Program-made: the position numbers and the translations under genes
Source: Onchidella celtica
Lineage: Eukaryota; Mollusca; Gastropoda; Systellommatophora; Onchidiidae
Assembly: GCA_963931925.1 (NCBI GenBank)
Contig: OZ007569.1
Coordinates: 62,140,042 to 62,204,041, forward strand
DNA: 64,000 nt
Direction of reading: 5' to 3'
Shown: one piece after another, positions 13,453 to 24,480 of the stretch
Layout of the letters: each line of letters begins with the position of its first letter
Numbering within the stretch: the first letter of the stretch is position 1
Notes under the pieces: model-generated
Told to the model about the DNA's origin: nothing
Databases searched by the model: none
The model's input: the letters and a program-made list of their open reading frames with translations, nothing else

Positions 13453-13916
13453 GTGCTGTCACGATCACGTGCGTGAAGATGGTCACGACCACGTGTGTGA
13501 TGAGTACCTAACTTATTTACCTTTCAAACCCAGCTAACAAGCCAAGCAAGCAGACCAGCGATCAACGGACACATGGAGTGAAATTTAAATTAAACGATAT
13601 TTAATTATAAATGCATGGCAAAACTTATGTCAAAACATTCAACTCATGATAATCACATACATAATCACAAAAACAGAGATACTTGAAATTTACTCTTGGG
13701 GATCATGGCTATTCTCTATGCCCCGTTTCACATCTAGATCTAACCCCTCTGTCCATAAACTTAATTACGTATACTTAATATTCTCTGTCAACAGCTGCCC
13801 TCCTCGTTGATGCAGTTTCACGTCTCCAGAGTTCACACGATCCTTTCTAGATCTCTAACTTCGACGATAAAAGGGGAAACAGACGCCCCTGGCTTCTCAC
13901 AAATAAGAACACACAG

Positions 13917-14180
13917 TTCACACCCGCCATCGTAGATTACTAGCTCCTTGAGGGGTTCTGATCATCCCGTCCTCAGGACTCTTCAACTTCTGCAAACACA
14001 CAGCACACCGACGGTTCACACCCGCCATCGTAGATTCACGAGCTCCTGATGGGTTCCCATCCTATCATCAGGACTACTCAACTTCTGCAACCACACAGCA
14101 CACCGACGGTTCACACCCGCCATCGTAAATTCACGAGCTCCTGATGGGTTCCCATCCTATCATCAGGACTACTCAACTTC
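13917..14180. repeat. 95-98-bp tandem repeat inside the second LTR-like element
   Basis: Units starting TTCACACCCGCCATCGTA occur at 13917, 14015 and 14110 (periods 98 and 95). The third is truncated and runs into a different repeated block. Copies two and three are nearly identical, indicating a recent duplication. Confidence 0.9.
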
Positions 14181-14651
14181 TGGTCCCCATGGCACGACCT
14201 TCCACTTGTCGCCCGGACCGATAAATTCTTCTTATTGGGAAATAAATGTGAACATCATGGATCCCTCACACACCTAACACTTCTGGTCCCCACTGGCACG
14301 ACCTTCCACTTGTCGCCCGGACCGATAGATTCTGCGTCTTCCTTTAGGAATGAATAACTTGGGAACCACGTGTGTCGAGCTTCTCCTCTACTTATACTCC
14401 CGAGGCCTTTGCACACGCGACCAGTTTAAAGCGAGTCGTGTGTATCTATTCACGCTCGTCAACAATGTTAAAACCCGTGTTTTCCCCTGCTAAGCTCACC
14501 CCCCTTAGACTCGTTTCGCACAAGGCCACCGACCTTCCTCGTGATAGTAATCTTTCATGCTAGTCAACAACTTAAAAACTCCCCTTCTCCCCTACTAAGT
14601 TTACCCCCTCTATACTCGTGGCGTACAAGGTCATCAACCTTAATCGTGACA
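14181..14651. repeat. Two further ~104-bp duplications inside the second LTR-like element
   Basis: A block starting TGGTCCCC recurs at 14181 and 14284, sharing CACGACCTTCCACTTGTCGC. A second block starting near CTCGTCAACAA (about 14456) recurs, more diverged, at about 14560 (CTAGTCAACAA). Both have a period near 104 bases, so most of this half of the element was built by serial segmental duplication. Confidence 0.8.
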
Positions 14652-14655
14652 GTGC

Positions 14656-17600
14656 CTGTGTGTTTCCAGTTTTGAACTGCAGAGTCACATGCGCTCTCAT
14701 CGCTAAGTACAGAGACAGCGCTATCATGGGACGCCGATGGACTACCAACCAACTTAAATTTCAACAGCTCAAACTATTTCCAGGGTGATACAATGGTTGC
14801 TTTGTCTGTCTTGCACTGGCAAAGTTTGCTAGAAATTCAGTTGTAATAATTTCTTGATCATAAACGTACATTTGCAACTGTTTATATCTTTAACATAATA
14901 TGGTGTCAAAGCATTGGACAAAATTTTTTACTTGCTTGATCTACGAACTACCACTTGGCAAATGGCTCTACCAAACTTTTCAAGGCTAACGCCCAGATAT
15001 TTGAAAACAGAAACAAAACAAACAAACAAACAAAAAATGAAAAGTGTGCTGTTTTATCACTTTCTCATTGCTCTCCACTTCATTAGCTTTGCTGAATTTC
15101 CGTTTTATGGTGACTAAAAAAAGTTACTAATCTTACAAAATTTTAAACCAGACAGAAAGATAAGAGCATATTTCAGTCCATAAAATGATATTAAAAAGTG
15201 AATGTGACCCAGTTTGGAGTGTGCGGTTTTCATCCGTTAAATAGCAGTATTTCAAAAAGTAATGTCCACTAACCACATAGAGTAATTTAAACGACCGATC
15301 TCTCATACTGAGGTCAAGCGATCTAACCACAACGGGCCAGTTAGTGCCTCGGTAGCACGAAACAGTGTATCAAGACTGACAATCTGAATTCTGCTGTACC
15401 CTGTTCGAATGAGACAATTATAATAGCCAGAAATGCATTTATTTTTTTAAAATGGTCGTAGCCTTGAACTGAACCTGCGGCATGTCATTCATGTGGCAAG
15501 TACTCTACACAGAACTCTTTTGCAGCTAACAGAGCGTGTCCACCGCCTCACATCAAACCAAGTCGTCCATCTCTTGGATCTATCATGCACTCAAATTACG
15601 TAACCCTAGCAACCTGTTAAATACGGTTTGCATAGCTAGATATTCATCCCGCTTGACCCGGTCACAAGAAGACCTACAAAATCATGTGACTCCAACACGA
15701 GGCATGTCTATTTTCATGATCAGCAAGAATGTAATCTCAGCGCAGTTATAGGAAATGCATGTCTTAATAATATGCTACATACCTATACGCTAAGAAAGTA
15801 CTCGGGGAAAAGCATTTGTAAATTTAGTTTGGGTTCACATGTCGATGATCGACTTCAGGCTTCTCCAAGTCAAGTGTTCGTCTCTGCACGTTATTTGTTA
15901 TTCAACAGATCGTGTTGTCAATGCAACATTCCCTACATGTTCCAGTGAGGCATTCGCCCCCTTTGTTCCAAATTACGTTGACCAGACTTGACACTGGAAA
16001 CGTTGTGTCTACCATTTCCACTCTATTCAGTCTTATGCATTCCAAATTTGCATTCGCTAACTAGAAACATGAAAGTGATTAAAAATCCAATCATTACTAA
16101 AATAGACGCGATGCATTTTCTTCACAGCAAGCATACAGAAAATGAATGTCAAATATTTGATTCTTGAATCTTGCTTGTACGCAGGGATACAGGATTTTCT
16201 TTCTGGCAATCACTAGAGGTGGCAGTGCTCCCTGGAATCAAAGCGGCATCACTACTGCCGTCAATATCCACCCTTATTGTTCAGGTTTCGCGAAAGCAAA
16301 TAGCCGAGGGAATTTCTGTATAATATCTTTGCCTCACAAAGAACGTAACAGTTGGTTTACATATTTATTATATTTACATAGTTTTTAATAAGATTGCGTC
16401 CTTCAGTTAAAATGTAAGACAGAATATCAGCTGTCCCCGATCGTTGTGGATTGTCTTCAACTGTGTCATTTGGGATGCAATATCGGACCAGACTCCACAC
16501 TTCGGGACGTTGTCCCCAGGTTATTTTTCTTCTTTTTGTCTTCAGTCCCTTTGGATTATTAAATCCGAATGGTATCTCCTCTTCTCTGCATCAGCTGGAG
16601 AATGCTCAGATACATGGTTGTGGACAAATTCCTTTTAAATGTGAATCTAATTTTCTGAGGGGCAACAAACAGTAATGAAACAGATCTGGCGTGACTATTT
16701 TCCATAGGCGTATGGCTTTCTGAATCGTGACCCCATTAAACAATCGTAACCTTACTTTCCCATATAAATCGAAACAATACCGTACCAAATTAAAAAGAAC
16801 TCTTTAATTAACAAGTGGATGATGAACAGACTCATATATATGTTTTTTTTTTTTCAGCGTTGATTTATCTTTCAAGGAATCATTTTTTACACATCACTGG
16901 CACACTCCGCCTTTCATTTACAAGTGGCTTTGCAAAGTATTTCATGATTCCTTCTCTCCCAAAATTGAGACATCATCTTTGCTGGACAATTATTGCAAAT
17001 GTCGGTAGGTTATGCATGTGAACAATCATGCATTCCTTACCCCCCAAAAATTATATCACCTTCACCTTCATTATGTCTACTCCAATCTTCATATTTGTAC
17101 GTTTGAGTTTAAGCAAAATCTACGTTCCTTACAACATGTCATGTTCTATCTATTTGGCCTTTTAAAACAAAAACTGTGACAATTAACATTACTTTTTTTT
17201 CAGTAAGCAAAACAAAACAAAAAAAGATGCGACTTCATAGTTTGTAAGGAGTAAATTTAATAACCTGTCAGGTGTTAGTTTTATCTCCAGTTCTGACAAT
17301 AACTGGTAATCCATCCATATTATGGGTTTTTTTTTCCCCGGTCTCATTTTTATGACGTATCTGCAAGTTTTAATCCTCTCATTTCACATCATTGGAGCAT
17401 GGGTTACGATTTCAAATTTTGCACGTGTTCCTCAAAAGAAACTATTTCATTTCAATCTTTTGATAAAATTATAGTGGCAGATGAACTTTTTTTGTTTAAA
17501 CAAGTCCCCTCGTGCGGTAAAATTATGTTGACACACATAACCTTTTTTTTTACCAGGTTTATAAGGCTCAAGAATGTATTCTCATCCGCGTCATTGGTTT

Positions 17601-19847
17601 TTAATTCTCATGTAACATTTGTTCTAGCATTTTTTTAATGCATTGAATTAACACACAGCTGTAACATTTTGTTATAGCATTTTTTTATGCAGTGGATTAA
17701 CACAGCTAGTGTAACACTTGATCCTCACAGGACACCCACCGTAACTTTTCATCGTGGGATCCCATTAGCTAAATAACAGTAATGTATAAAGTGGCTTTTG
17801 AAAATGGCATTGCCCTCCATAAGACATTAACTTGATGAAAAATACACAATAATTATAAGTGGAAGGAAGCCATTCATATTTGTGTTTCGTATTTATGTAA
17901 ATTGTGTCATACGTTTCATGCCTTGACGTGTGGAACACTTAACTTTACATAACAATAATATTACACGTGCTTATTTTGACCCTTCAGTCTCAGCCAATGC
18001 AACTTGACGTTGGTAGTCAAAAGGGTATACTCCCTCAAATCTTATAGCGTTACATTTTGGACAAGAGGTAGGGGTGAGGATATCATCCAGTGTTATTGGT
18101 AACTTCATCTCTTCATGTCACACTTAGTCAGCTCAGACACCAATGGCAATTCATAGAGCCAGTTGAAAAGGAACACACAGGCATGGCATCAGTGCACAAT
18201 GCAGCCAGTGGCGTGACATATCGAGTGTGTAATATGATGATAGTGTATTCAGTCGTCGTCTTCAGATGTCAACTTTGAACGAATTAGCAGCTATTATCAT
18301 AGAAGTGCAGCCATAATTGGTGGCTCCAGCCTAACATCATATTCCTATATAGCAAAAGGGCATTGACAGAAGGTTCATAAGATTCATAGCAGTAAAAGAA
18401 TTTTCTGAAACCCAAGGTCAAAAAAGGCTCTTCGAGGGTTTTCATCACATTCTTCCACGTAGGACATGAAAATCAGACAGTGATCCAACTCAAAGGCAAA
18501 AAGGCTGCTTACCCCCCCCCCCCTCCCCTCCCACACTCACCTCCAACCCCGGCCCTCCCCGTATCCTGCTCAACCAATTCAGCTTTGGATTGTTGATAAC
18601 TTACAATAAGTCTTGCACATCTCTAGCTCTGAACGCATTGACGATAATGTGCTCCCGCTAGTTTCTTGGGCTTACAGCAGAGTCTACTGATCCTTGTTTC
18701 ATGACAGATCTTTCACGGCCCACTGTTGCTTCTGCAGCGGTAGAACTCACTAAACCTTTTGGTCATTAGAACAACATATGATGCAGCAAAATAATGTCAG
18801 GGGATTCTCTAACAATCTGGCTTTACTGTTAATAATCCAAGCACACCTTTCACCTGGACAATTTTATTGCATTCGGTTTCGAATTCAGGATTAAACTGCC
18901 CCGGGCAAATTGGCTCTTCCTCTTGAGATCGCTCCAGCCCGCGGTACATGTCTGGACTTTCAAACGACGTATTATCAGGCAGTGCCTAAACCAAATGCAG
19001 TCCAGTTATTCAGATAATGTGCTCATTTTCATGTCGTCTTAATTCTTTAACCAGTTAAATCTATGCAGCAAGACTAATTATTCGGTGACCATTTTCATAC
19101 GCAAGGTTACAAAATAGCAAGGTTAAATCTCAGGCACAGAAATGCAGGTTTAACACTTGTCAGTGTTTTCCATAATGAAAGAAAACAAAATTTCCAAAGT
19201 AAACATGAGAAGGAATACACACATAAAGTGCTACACTTATCTGTTCCTCTATACCGTTAAACCTTGTTCATATTTCATTACTTATGAGCAAGACATTTCT
19301 GATGATGTCTCTGAGTCTAGAAGCTTTAATTTTGCCAACCTCCGAACCAAATAACCTGAACTTAGAGATTAATGTTCTTCGGGTTTTGAGATTTGATGCT
19401 GATGGTGAGAGATCCAATTTGGCTGGGGAGCGGGGTCAGGTCTCCGCTGTCCACATCCTCTTGGGTTTGCTAGAAGCAGGGCATCATGTCATACAAACCT
19501 GAAAGTCAAGGGGTACAAATTTAACTATCGACACATTAGGGGAGTGGGATTTCAGTGCGTAATTCCCGCGCAGCTTGAAAGCCAATGGTGATGAACAGTT
19601 TAGTTATTAAAGCACTTTTATCTGCCCGCGGGAGTAGGCCAGATCACCCTGCTAGTTGATCGGAAGTGCACTCAGTGGTGAGGTTTTCAAGGTATTACGC
19701 TTCCGACTAAAAGATAACAAGATCACCGTTTTGTTTTTTGTTTTTTGTTTTGGCGGTTTGGTTAAACTGGTTTTGTTTGCACAATGATTTTGGCGAAATG
19801 TTTTTGGGTCATTTTGTTAGGTTTGGTAAGCCGGCTGCGTTGGGTAA
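14656..19847. other. Intergenic region, no gene recognised
   Basis: AT-rich sequence without a recognisable exon. It holds a faint tRNA-like block at 15341-15411, a 49/50-bp tandem repeat at 17612-17718 and a 12-C run at 18512-18523. Open frames stay under 80 codons and have no recognised domain. Confidence 0.55.
17612..17718. repeat. 49/50-bp tandem repeat, two copies and a partial third
   Basis: Units beginning GTAACA start at 17612, 17661 and 17711. Each full unit has a CTAGCAT or ATAGCAT followed by a T run, then GATTAACACA or GAATTAACACA. Divergence between units is moderate. Confidence 0.75.
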
Positions 19848-20187
<340 letters not shown>

Positions 20188-20188
<1 letters not shown>

Positions 20189-21822
20189 GTGACCGTGTCA
20201 CGACTACTCCGGTGGTCCGAAGGCATGCCCGAGGGTGTCGTTGTCCGAAGGCGTGCCCGGGGGTGTCGGGTGCTTGGATTCTATGATCTCCAATACCTGC
20301 ACTGACCGAGGCGACTCGGCCGTGTCAGGATGTTTTATGGGCGTGAGTGGCCCAGAGGTCGTGGAATTCCCGAACTCAATTGCAATTAGCTTGGGGCAGG
20401 TTTTGGCGCTGCATGAAATGCGTATTTTCGTTTGGTCAATCTATCGCAGCGTCATTCCCAAGCTAGGCACTCGGACCAAGAGGACGGTCATTCGTGCAAG
20501 TTGTACAGTTCTGACTCTTGAGAACTGGTGAGTTGGTCTTAGTAACTTTGTTCTCTTTGATACTTACTCGCATTTCGTTTACTCTGCAGTGAATATTATA
20601 AATGAATATTGCATATTATTATACGATTACTATGTTGGACAGTGTGGTTGGATGATCACTGCTTAAGCACGTGTTCGTTAGAGATGTTATGGCCACTTAG
20701 ACTGGCGGTAATAAGAGTTTGATGCTACACTGTATGTTATGTAATATTGATGCTGTGGAAGTTTTCTGTTATTTGAAGTTCAGTTACTTCACTGTGTTTG
20801 GAAGCATATTATGGTCCATGATATTACTGATAAGGAGGCATATTGGACGGTTAATGCGTGTACACTTGAATATCTTCATGTTAACCCAGGGGATGGTACA
20901 TGATGGGACTAGAAGTTATGCAGTATGTTGTCCCAATTGTTGCAGGTTACTGGGGGAAGACAGCTGATACTGTGGGGCGGTGAGACGCCATACACTGGCA
21001 CTGGGCCAGGCCAGCCCATCCACGGTTAGTGAATAGTATAGTAATGAACGAATATGACACTGAGATTGGAGCTCACTGTGTCTTGGTAATATGGTTACTG
21101 TTTGCTATATTATGTTATTGTGTTGGTTATTGTGTTGGTTATTATTGTTTGTCACCAAGGGCAGCTGGAGAAGATGACGTCATGCTCAAGTGATTAGTAA
21201 GCCTGTGAAGGCCAGTATGGTCAGATAATATAATTATGGGGTCTTTGTGGTTTGTGTGCATCTTTATCTCTCCTGTATTATGAGGCTGTTATTTGGAGGA
21301 CGTGTGCGTATATTGTATGTATGGTGCATGGGGTGAATGATAGTAGTATAACTACAATGTATTAATCCATGCATACGAATGATATACATGTATGCTTACT
21401 GTAATGTATGTCCATCGTTTTGGATTTATTCACAGTAAGGATGAGGCAGTGAGCCAGGGATGCCGGTAGGCGTGGCTGCACTGGGTTTTAGCTTCTTGAT
21501 TTTTAGTACTTTTAGTTTCTTGATTTTAATTCTTTTTAGTTTTAGTTCTTTTTAGCCGTTTACAGTTTTAGTTTATAATATTAGTCATTTACAGTTTATA
21601 GATACTATAGCTTTTCTTTTTGTTCTTTTTGGTAAACTCCAATCATTGCTGGGCTACATAACCCTTTTCTATTTTTTATATATAATAAATGTGGTCCCTG
21701 TCGTGGAAAAGATCCTGGTGTGGTGTTGCTGTGTCGTAAAGGTCGTATGATTGTGAGCGAGCACCACGGTGTTGGGTGTTGAATGGTTAATTGTCTTCTA
21801 AATTCCATCATACACCACCACA
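20188..21822 (+). mobile_element. LTR-like insertion splitting the ATCT microsatellite, 1635 bp
   Basis: The segment begins TGTG and ends CACA directly between two ATCT arrays in the same register, with TATC adjoining each end. This is what insertion into a TATC target would leave, although a target duplication cannot be proven inside a repeat. On the + strand AATAAA lies at 21684-21689, about 130 bases before the end, with a T-rich tract and TATAA near 21575 upstream: the layout of an LTR. Just inside the left end, GTGAC-CGT-GTCAC forms a small palindrome that creates a TGTCACGA motif at 20196, like the termini of the other two elements. No protein domain is recognised in its frames of up to 98 codons. 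Confidence 0.55.
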
Positions 21823-21843
21823 TATCTATCTATCTATACATCC

Positions 21844-21933
<90 letters not shown>

Positions 21934-21935
21934 AC

Positions 21936-22027
<92 letters not shown>

Positions 22028-22028
22028 G

Positions 22029-22121
<93 letters not shown>

Positions 22122-22123
22122 AC

Positions 22124-22184
<61 letters not shown>
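21823..22184. repeat. ATCT tetranucleotide microsatellite, right part
   Basis: About 90 TATC units with rare variants (ATACATCC near 21837, TGTC near 22027). Same strand and register as the array at 19848-20187. Confidence 0.95.
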
Positions 22185-22616
22185 ACTGCGTGTCCGTGAG
22201 CTCGTTGATTAATTTTCCGACGCATTTTCGTGAACTATTTTTGTTCCCATTTCACCATTGTTATCGAGTCTATTGTAAACTAAAACGTACGCCCAGAGAG
22301 AGTTCCGATACATATTCGCACAATTAATGATCTTATTCAATTAGTCTTTCATTGATGTCTTGTGTGGAAACACGTCGACGCTTTCATTCAGTGATTGATG
22401 ATAACGACCTAATTGTGTCTGTCTGTGGGTATGTCAGTGCGATCCCCAGACTGTGACGAGAGAGAAGCACCACGACCTGGGTTAATGCACAAACCCAATT
22501 TGTCTGGCCTGGGTTTATGTCGAACGACGTTTTACAAAAATTTGAAACGATTGTTGATAGAAAAGAAGGAAAATGCGAGCCCTGATAATTAAGAGCGGGT
22601 CGCCATAGCTCTAGAT

Positions 22617-23140
22617 GTTGTTCACCAGTTAGAACAATATTTTGATCAAATTATTGTCCTAGCTGATTTTAATTTAAAGTTTTCTTCTGTTTGGTTTTCA
22701 ATAGACACAATAATAGACAAGCCCACTGAGGATACGTCATTACTAAAGCAGGCCACAGACTGAAGACCAAGCCTAGATAATTCCAAGCGTTGTTCAACTT
22801 TTAGAAGAAAATAATATGTTTTGATCAACATCGTAGTTGATTTTGATTTGGAGTTTTCGTTTTTCTTTAGAGGTTCAAGAGACGTAGTAATGAAGGATTC
22901 CACTGAGGTGACGTCATCACTTAAGAAGGTCACAGAATGGAGAGCGGATCTAGTTACTTCCAATAGTTTTTCACCACTTAAAAAAAATATGTTTTGATCA
23001 AATCATTATCGTATTTGATTTTGATTTAAAGTTTTCGTTTTGTTTAGTTTCAATAGGCGTAATAAAGAAGGATTCCATTTCGGAGACGACATTATTTAAC
23101 GCGGGATACGTCATTACCTAAGCCAATGAACTAATATATA
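22617..23140. repeat. Three diverged ~175-bp tandem units
   Basis: Units start near 22617 (GTTGTTCACC), 22789 (GTTGTTCAAC) and 22966 (GTTTTTCACC). Each contains a TTTTGATCAA core, then GATTTTNATTT, AAAGTTTTC or GAGTTTTCG, a GATTCCA or similar block, and ACGTCAT. The units are well diverged, so the triplication is old. The middle unit contains a full CRE palindrome. No coding function is seen. Confidence 0.8.
22909..22916. promoter_or_regulatory. Perfect CRE palindrome in the middle tandem unit
   Basis: TGACGTCA sits within GGTGACGTCATCAC. The other two units have the half-matching TACGTCAT at the same place. It matches the CREB/ATF consensus, but no promoter is seen nearby, so function is only possible. 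Confidence 0.25.
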
Positions 23141-24079
23141 ATGGCAACTTGACGGCTAAAAGGGACATTTACAGTGACACGACTAGTGTACCAATTCTAA
23201 AGCTGATGAATGATGTCGACTCGTAAGCTTGACTGACTGGGGTGTTGCTTGGCTAAGCTCAAAGTTAACACATGTAAGAGGTTAAAATAGACCGACAGTT
23301 GCACAGATACAAACGGAAACAAGAGGGCTTTACTATTTGTTTGCTTGACACTCATTTCGTACAGCACCAATGAATTGGCCTATTCAGAACAGCTTCAATA
23401 GGTTACATTGTATTTGCCAATGGAAGAAAGTGAATGATGGTTAACCCTCAACATTCATAGCTCACCATAAGTAGAGCAAGAACTTTAAAGTAAAAAGCTA
23501 ATCTTAAATGTTGACATAATGGAATTGGAGTTTATTTTTGTCACAGTATTGTCATCCCACATTTTAGGGAAGATTACAAACACAAGAACCATTTTAAGGG
23601 AAATAAGCATAAGAATCATTCAAGAAGATTGTCTTGTCGTGTATTTGCCATATTGTTGAATGTGCATTTTTGCCCTCTCGCGAAAATTTGGATTGAAGTT
23701 TGGTCGGCACAGAGGCTAAAGCGTGTACAACATTACGTCACAAGCACGTCTCGAGAAGTTTTTAACCGGTTGTACATTATGAAATTAGGAGTAAGAGAGC
23801 AACTTTCGTGAAAAAAAAAAAATCAGAATTGGTAAAATGTCACATACAACAATATGGCAAATACCCCCCCCCCCCCCCCGACTGTTTGTTCGTGGTTTGA
23901 CCAGGGAGCAATTAAAAAACAACTACAAAACTCAGCTTTAAACCCACCCAATAATCCGAAACAGTCACACCATTTATAAGTTTCATGTCCTGTAACATGC
24001 GCTTGGATGTTAATCGCCGGCCGACAAGGACTTCTTTTTTTTTTTTTCATCTTTTACAACAGATATTTCCAAAGCCAAG
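23141..24079. other. Intergenic region before the palindromic elements
   Basis: No gene recognised. It contains a 16-C homopolymer run (23864-23879) and short A and T runs. Confidence 0.55.
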
Positions 24080-24243
24080 GCGCCCACTGGCCGATTTTGA
24101 TTGGTCGGCTAGTTGGATGGTGACGTCAAGAAATTGAGTTTCAACGAGATCCAACCAGTCGGTTGATGCGCGAGGTCTCGTTGAATCTCAGTGTCGTGAC
24201 TTCACCATCCAGTGAATCGGCCCGTCAAACGCGGCTGGTGCGC
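24080..24243. mobile_element. Palindromic MITE-like element, family A copy 1
   Basis: The two halves are inverted copies of each other. GCGCCCACTGGCCG...GGATGGTGACGTCA on the left matches the reverse complement of TGACTTCACCATCC...GGCTGGTGCGC on the right over about 48 bases. An inner pair (CAACGAGATC and TCTCGTTGA) surrounds a small loop. About 164 bp, non-coding, with no clear target duplication seen. Related copies lie at 43340-43493 and 43538-43675. Confidence 0.75.
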
Positions 24244-24316
24244 ATTCAGCTCACACTTGGGCTCGTCTGTCGCCAAGGCTATCAGATCTACTTTCCTGCT
24301 GGGAAAGACAAAATAT

Positions 24317-24480
24317 TATGGCCAAAAAATTGTATGTAGCAAAGCCTTGTGTATGAAATATAACAGAAACGATACAATAAAACGCAAAGGAACATTTTGT
24401 GGTTTATTAAATTGTTTCTGTATTATTTTTTGCGCGACGCTGTGCTACATACATCTTTCTTGTTTCGCCACAGTTTGTCT
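24317..24480. mobile_element. Palindromic hairpin element, family D copy 1
   Basis: A near-complete snap-back palindrome with arms of about 70 bases. The left arm runs from ATGGCCAAAAA through GTATGTAGCAAAGCC to ACAGAAACGATACAATAAA. The right arm carries the inverted counterpart, TTTATTAAATTGTTTCTGT to GCTACATACATC, ending TTTCGCCA. The central loop is about 20 bases. A second copy lies at 30072-30196. Confidence 0.75.

Larger units (their letters stand above)
13457..14651 (-). mobile_element. Second LTR-like element, 1195 bp
   Basis: The ends form a perfect 9-bp inverted repeat (TGTCACGAT at 13457, ATCGTGACA ending at 14651) and are flanked by the 4-bp direct repeat GTGC (13453-13456 and 14652-14655). 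On the minus strand a TATAAGTA box lies near 14386-14393, and an ATTAAA hexamer (complement of about 13596-13601) lies near the far end. The body is C-rich on the + strand, unlike its surroundings, and contains several internal duplications annotated separately. No coding sequence is recognised. The shared TGTCAC terminus suggests a relation to the element at 11167-12308, but the interiors do not obviously match. A non-autonomous element is an alternative to a solo LTR. Confidence 0.6.

Noticed and set aside
21783..22327. Two long Tyr-Leu-Ser-Ile open frames
   Set aside because: Same microsatellite artefact in the right-hand array.
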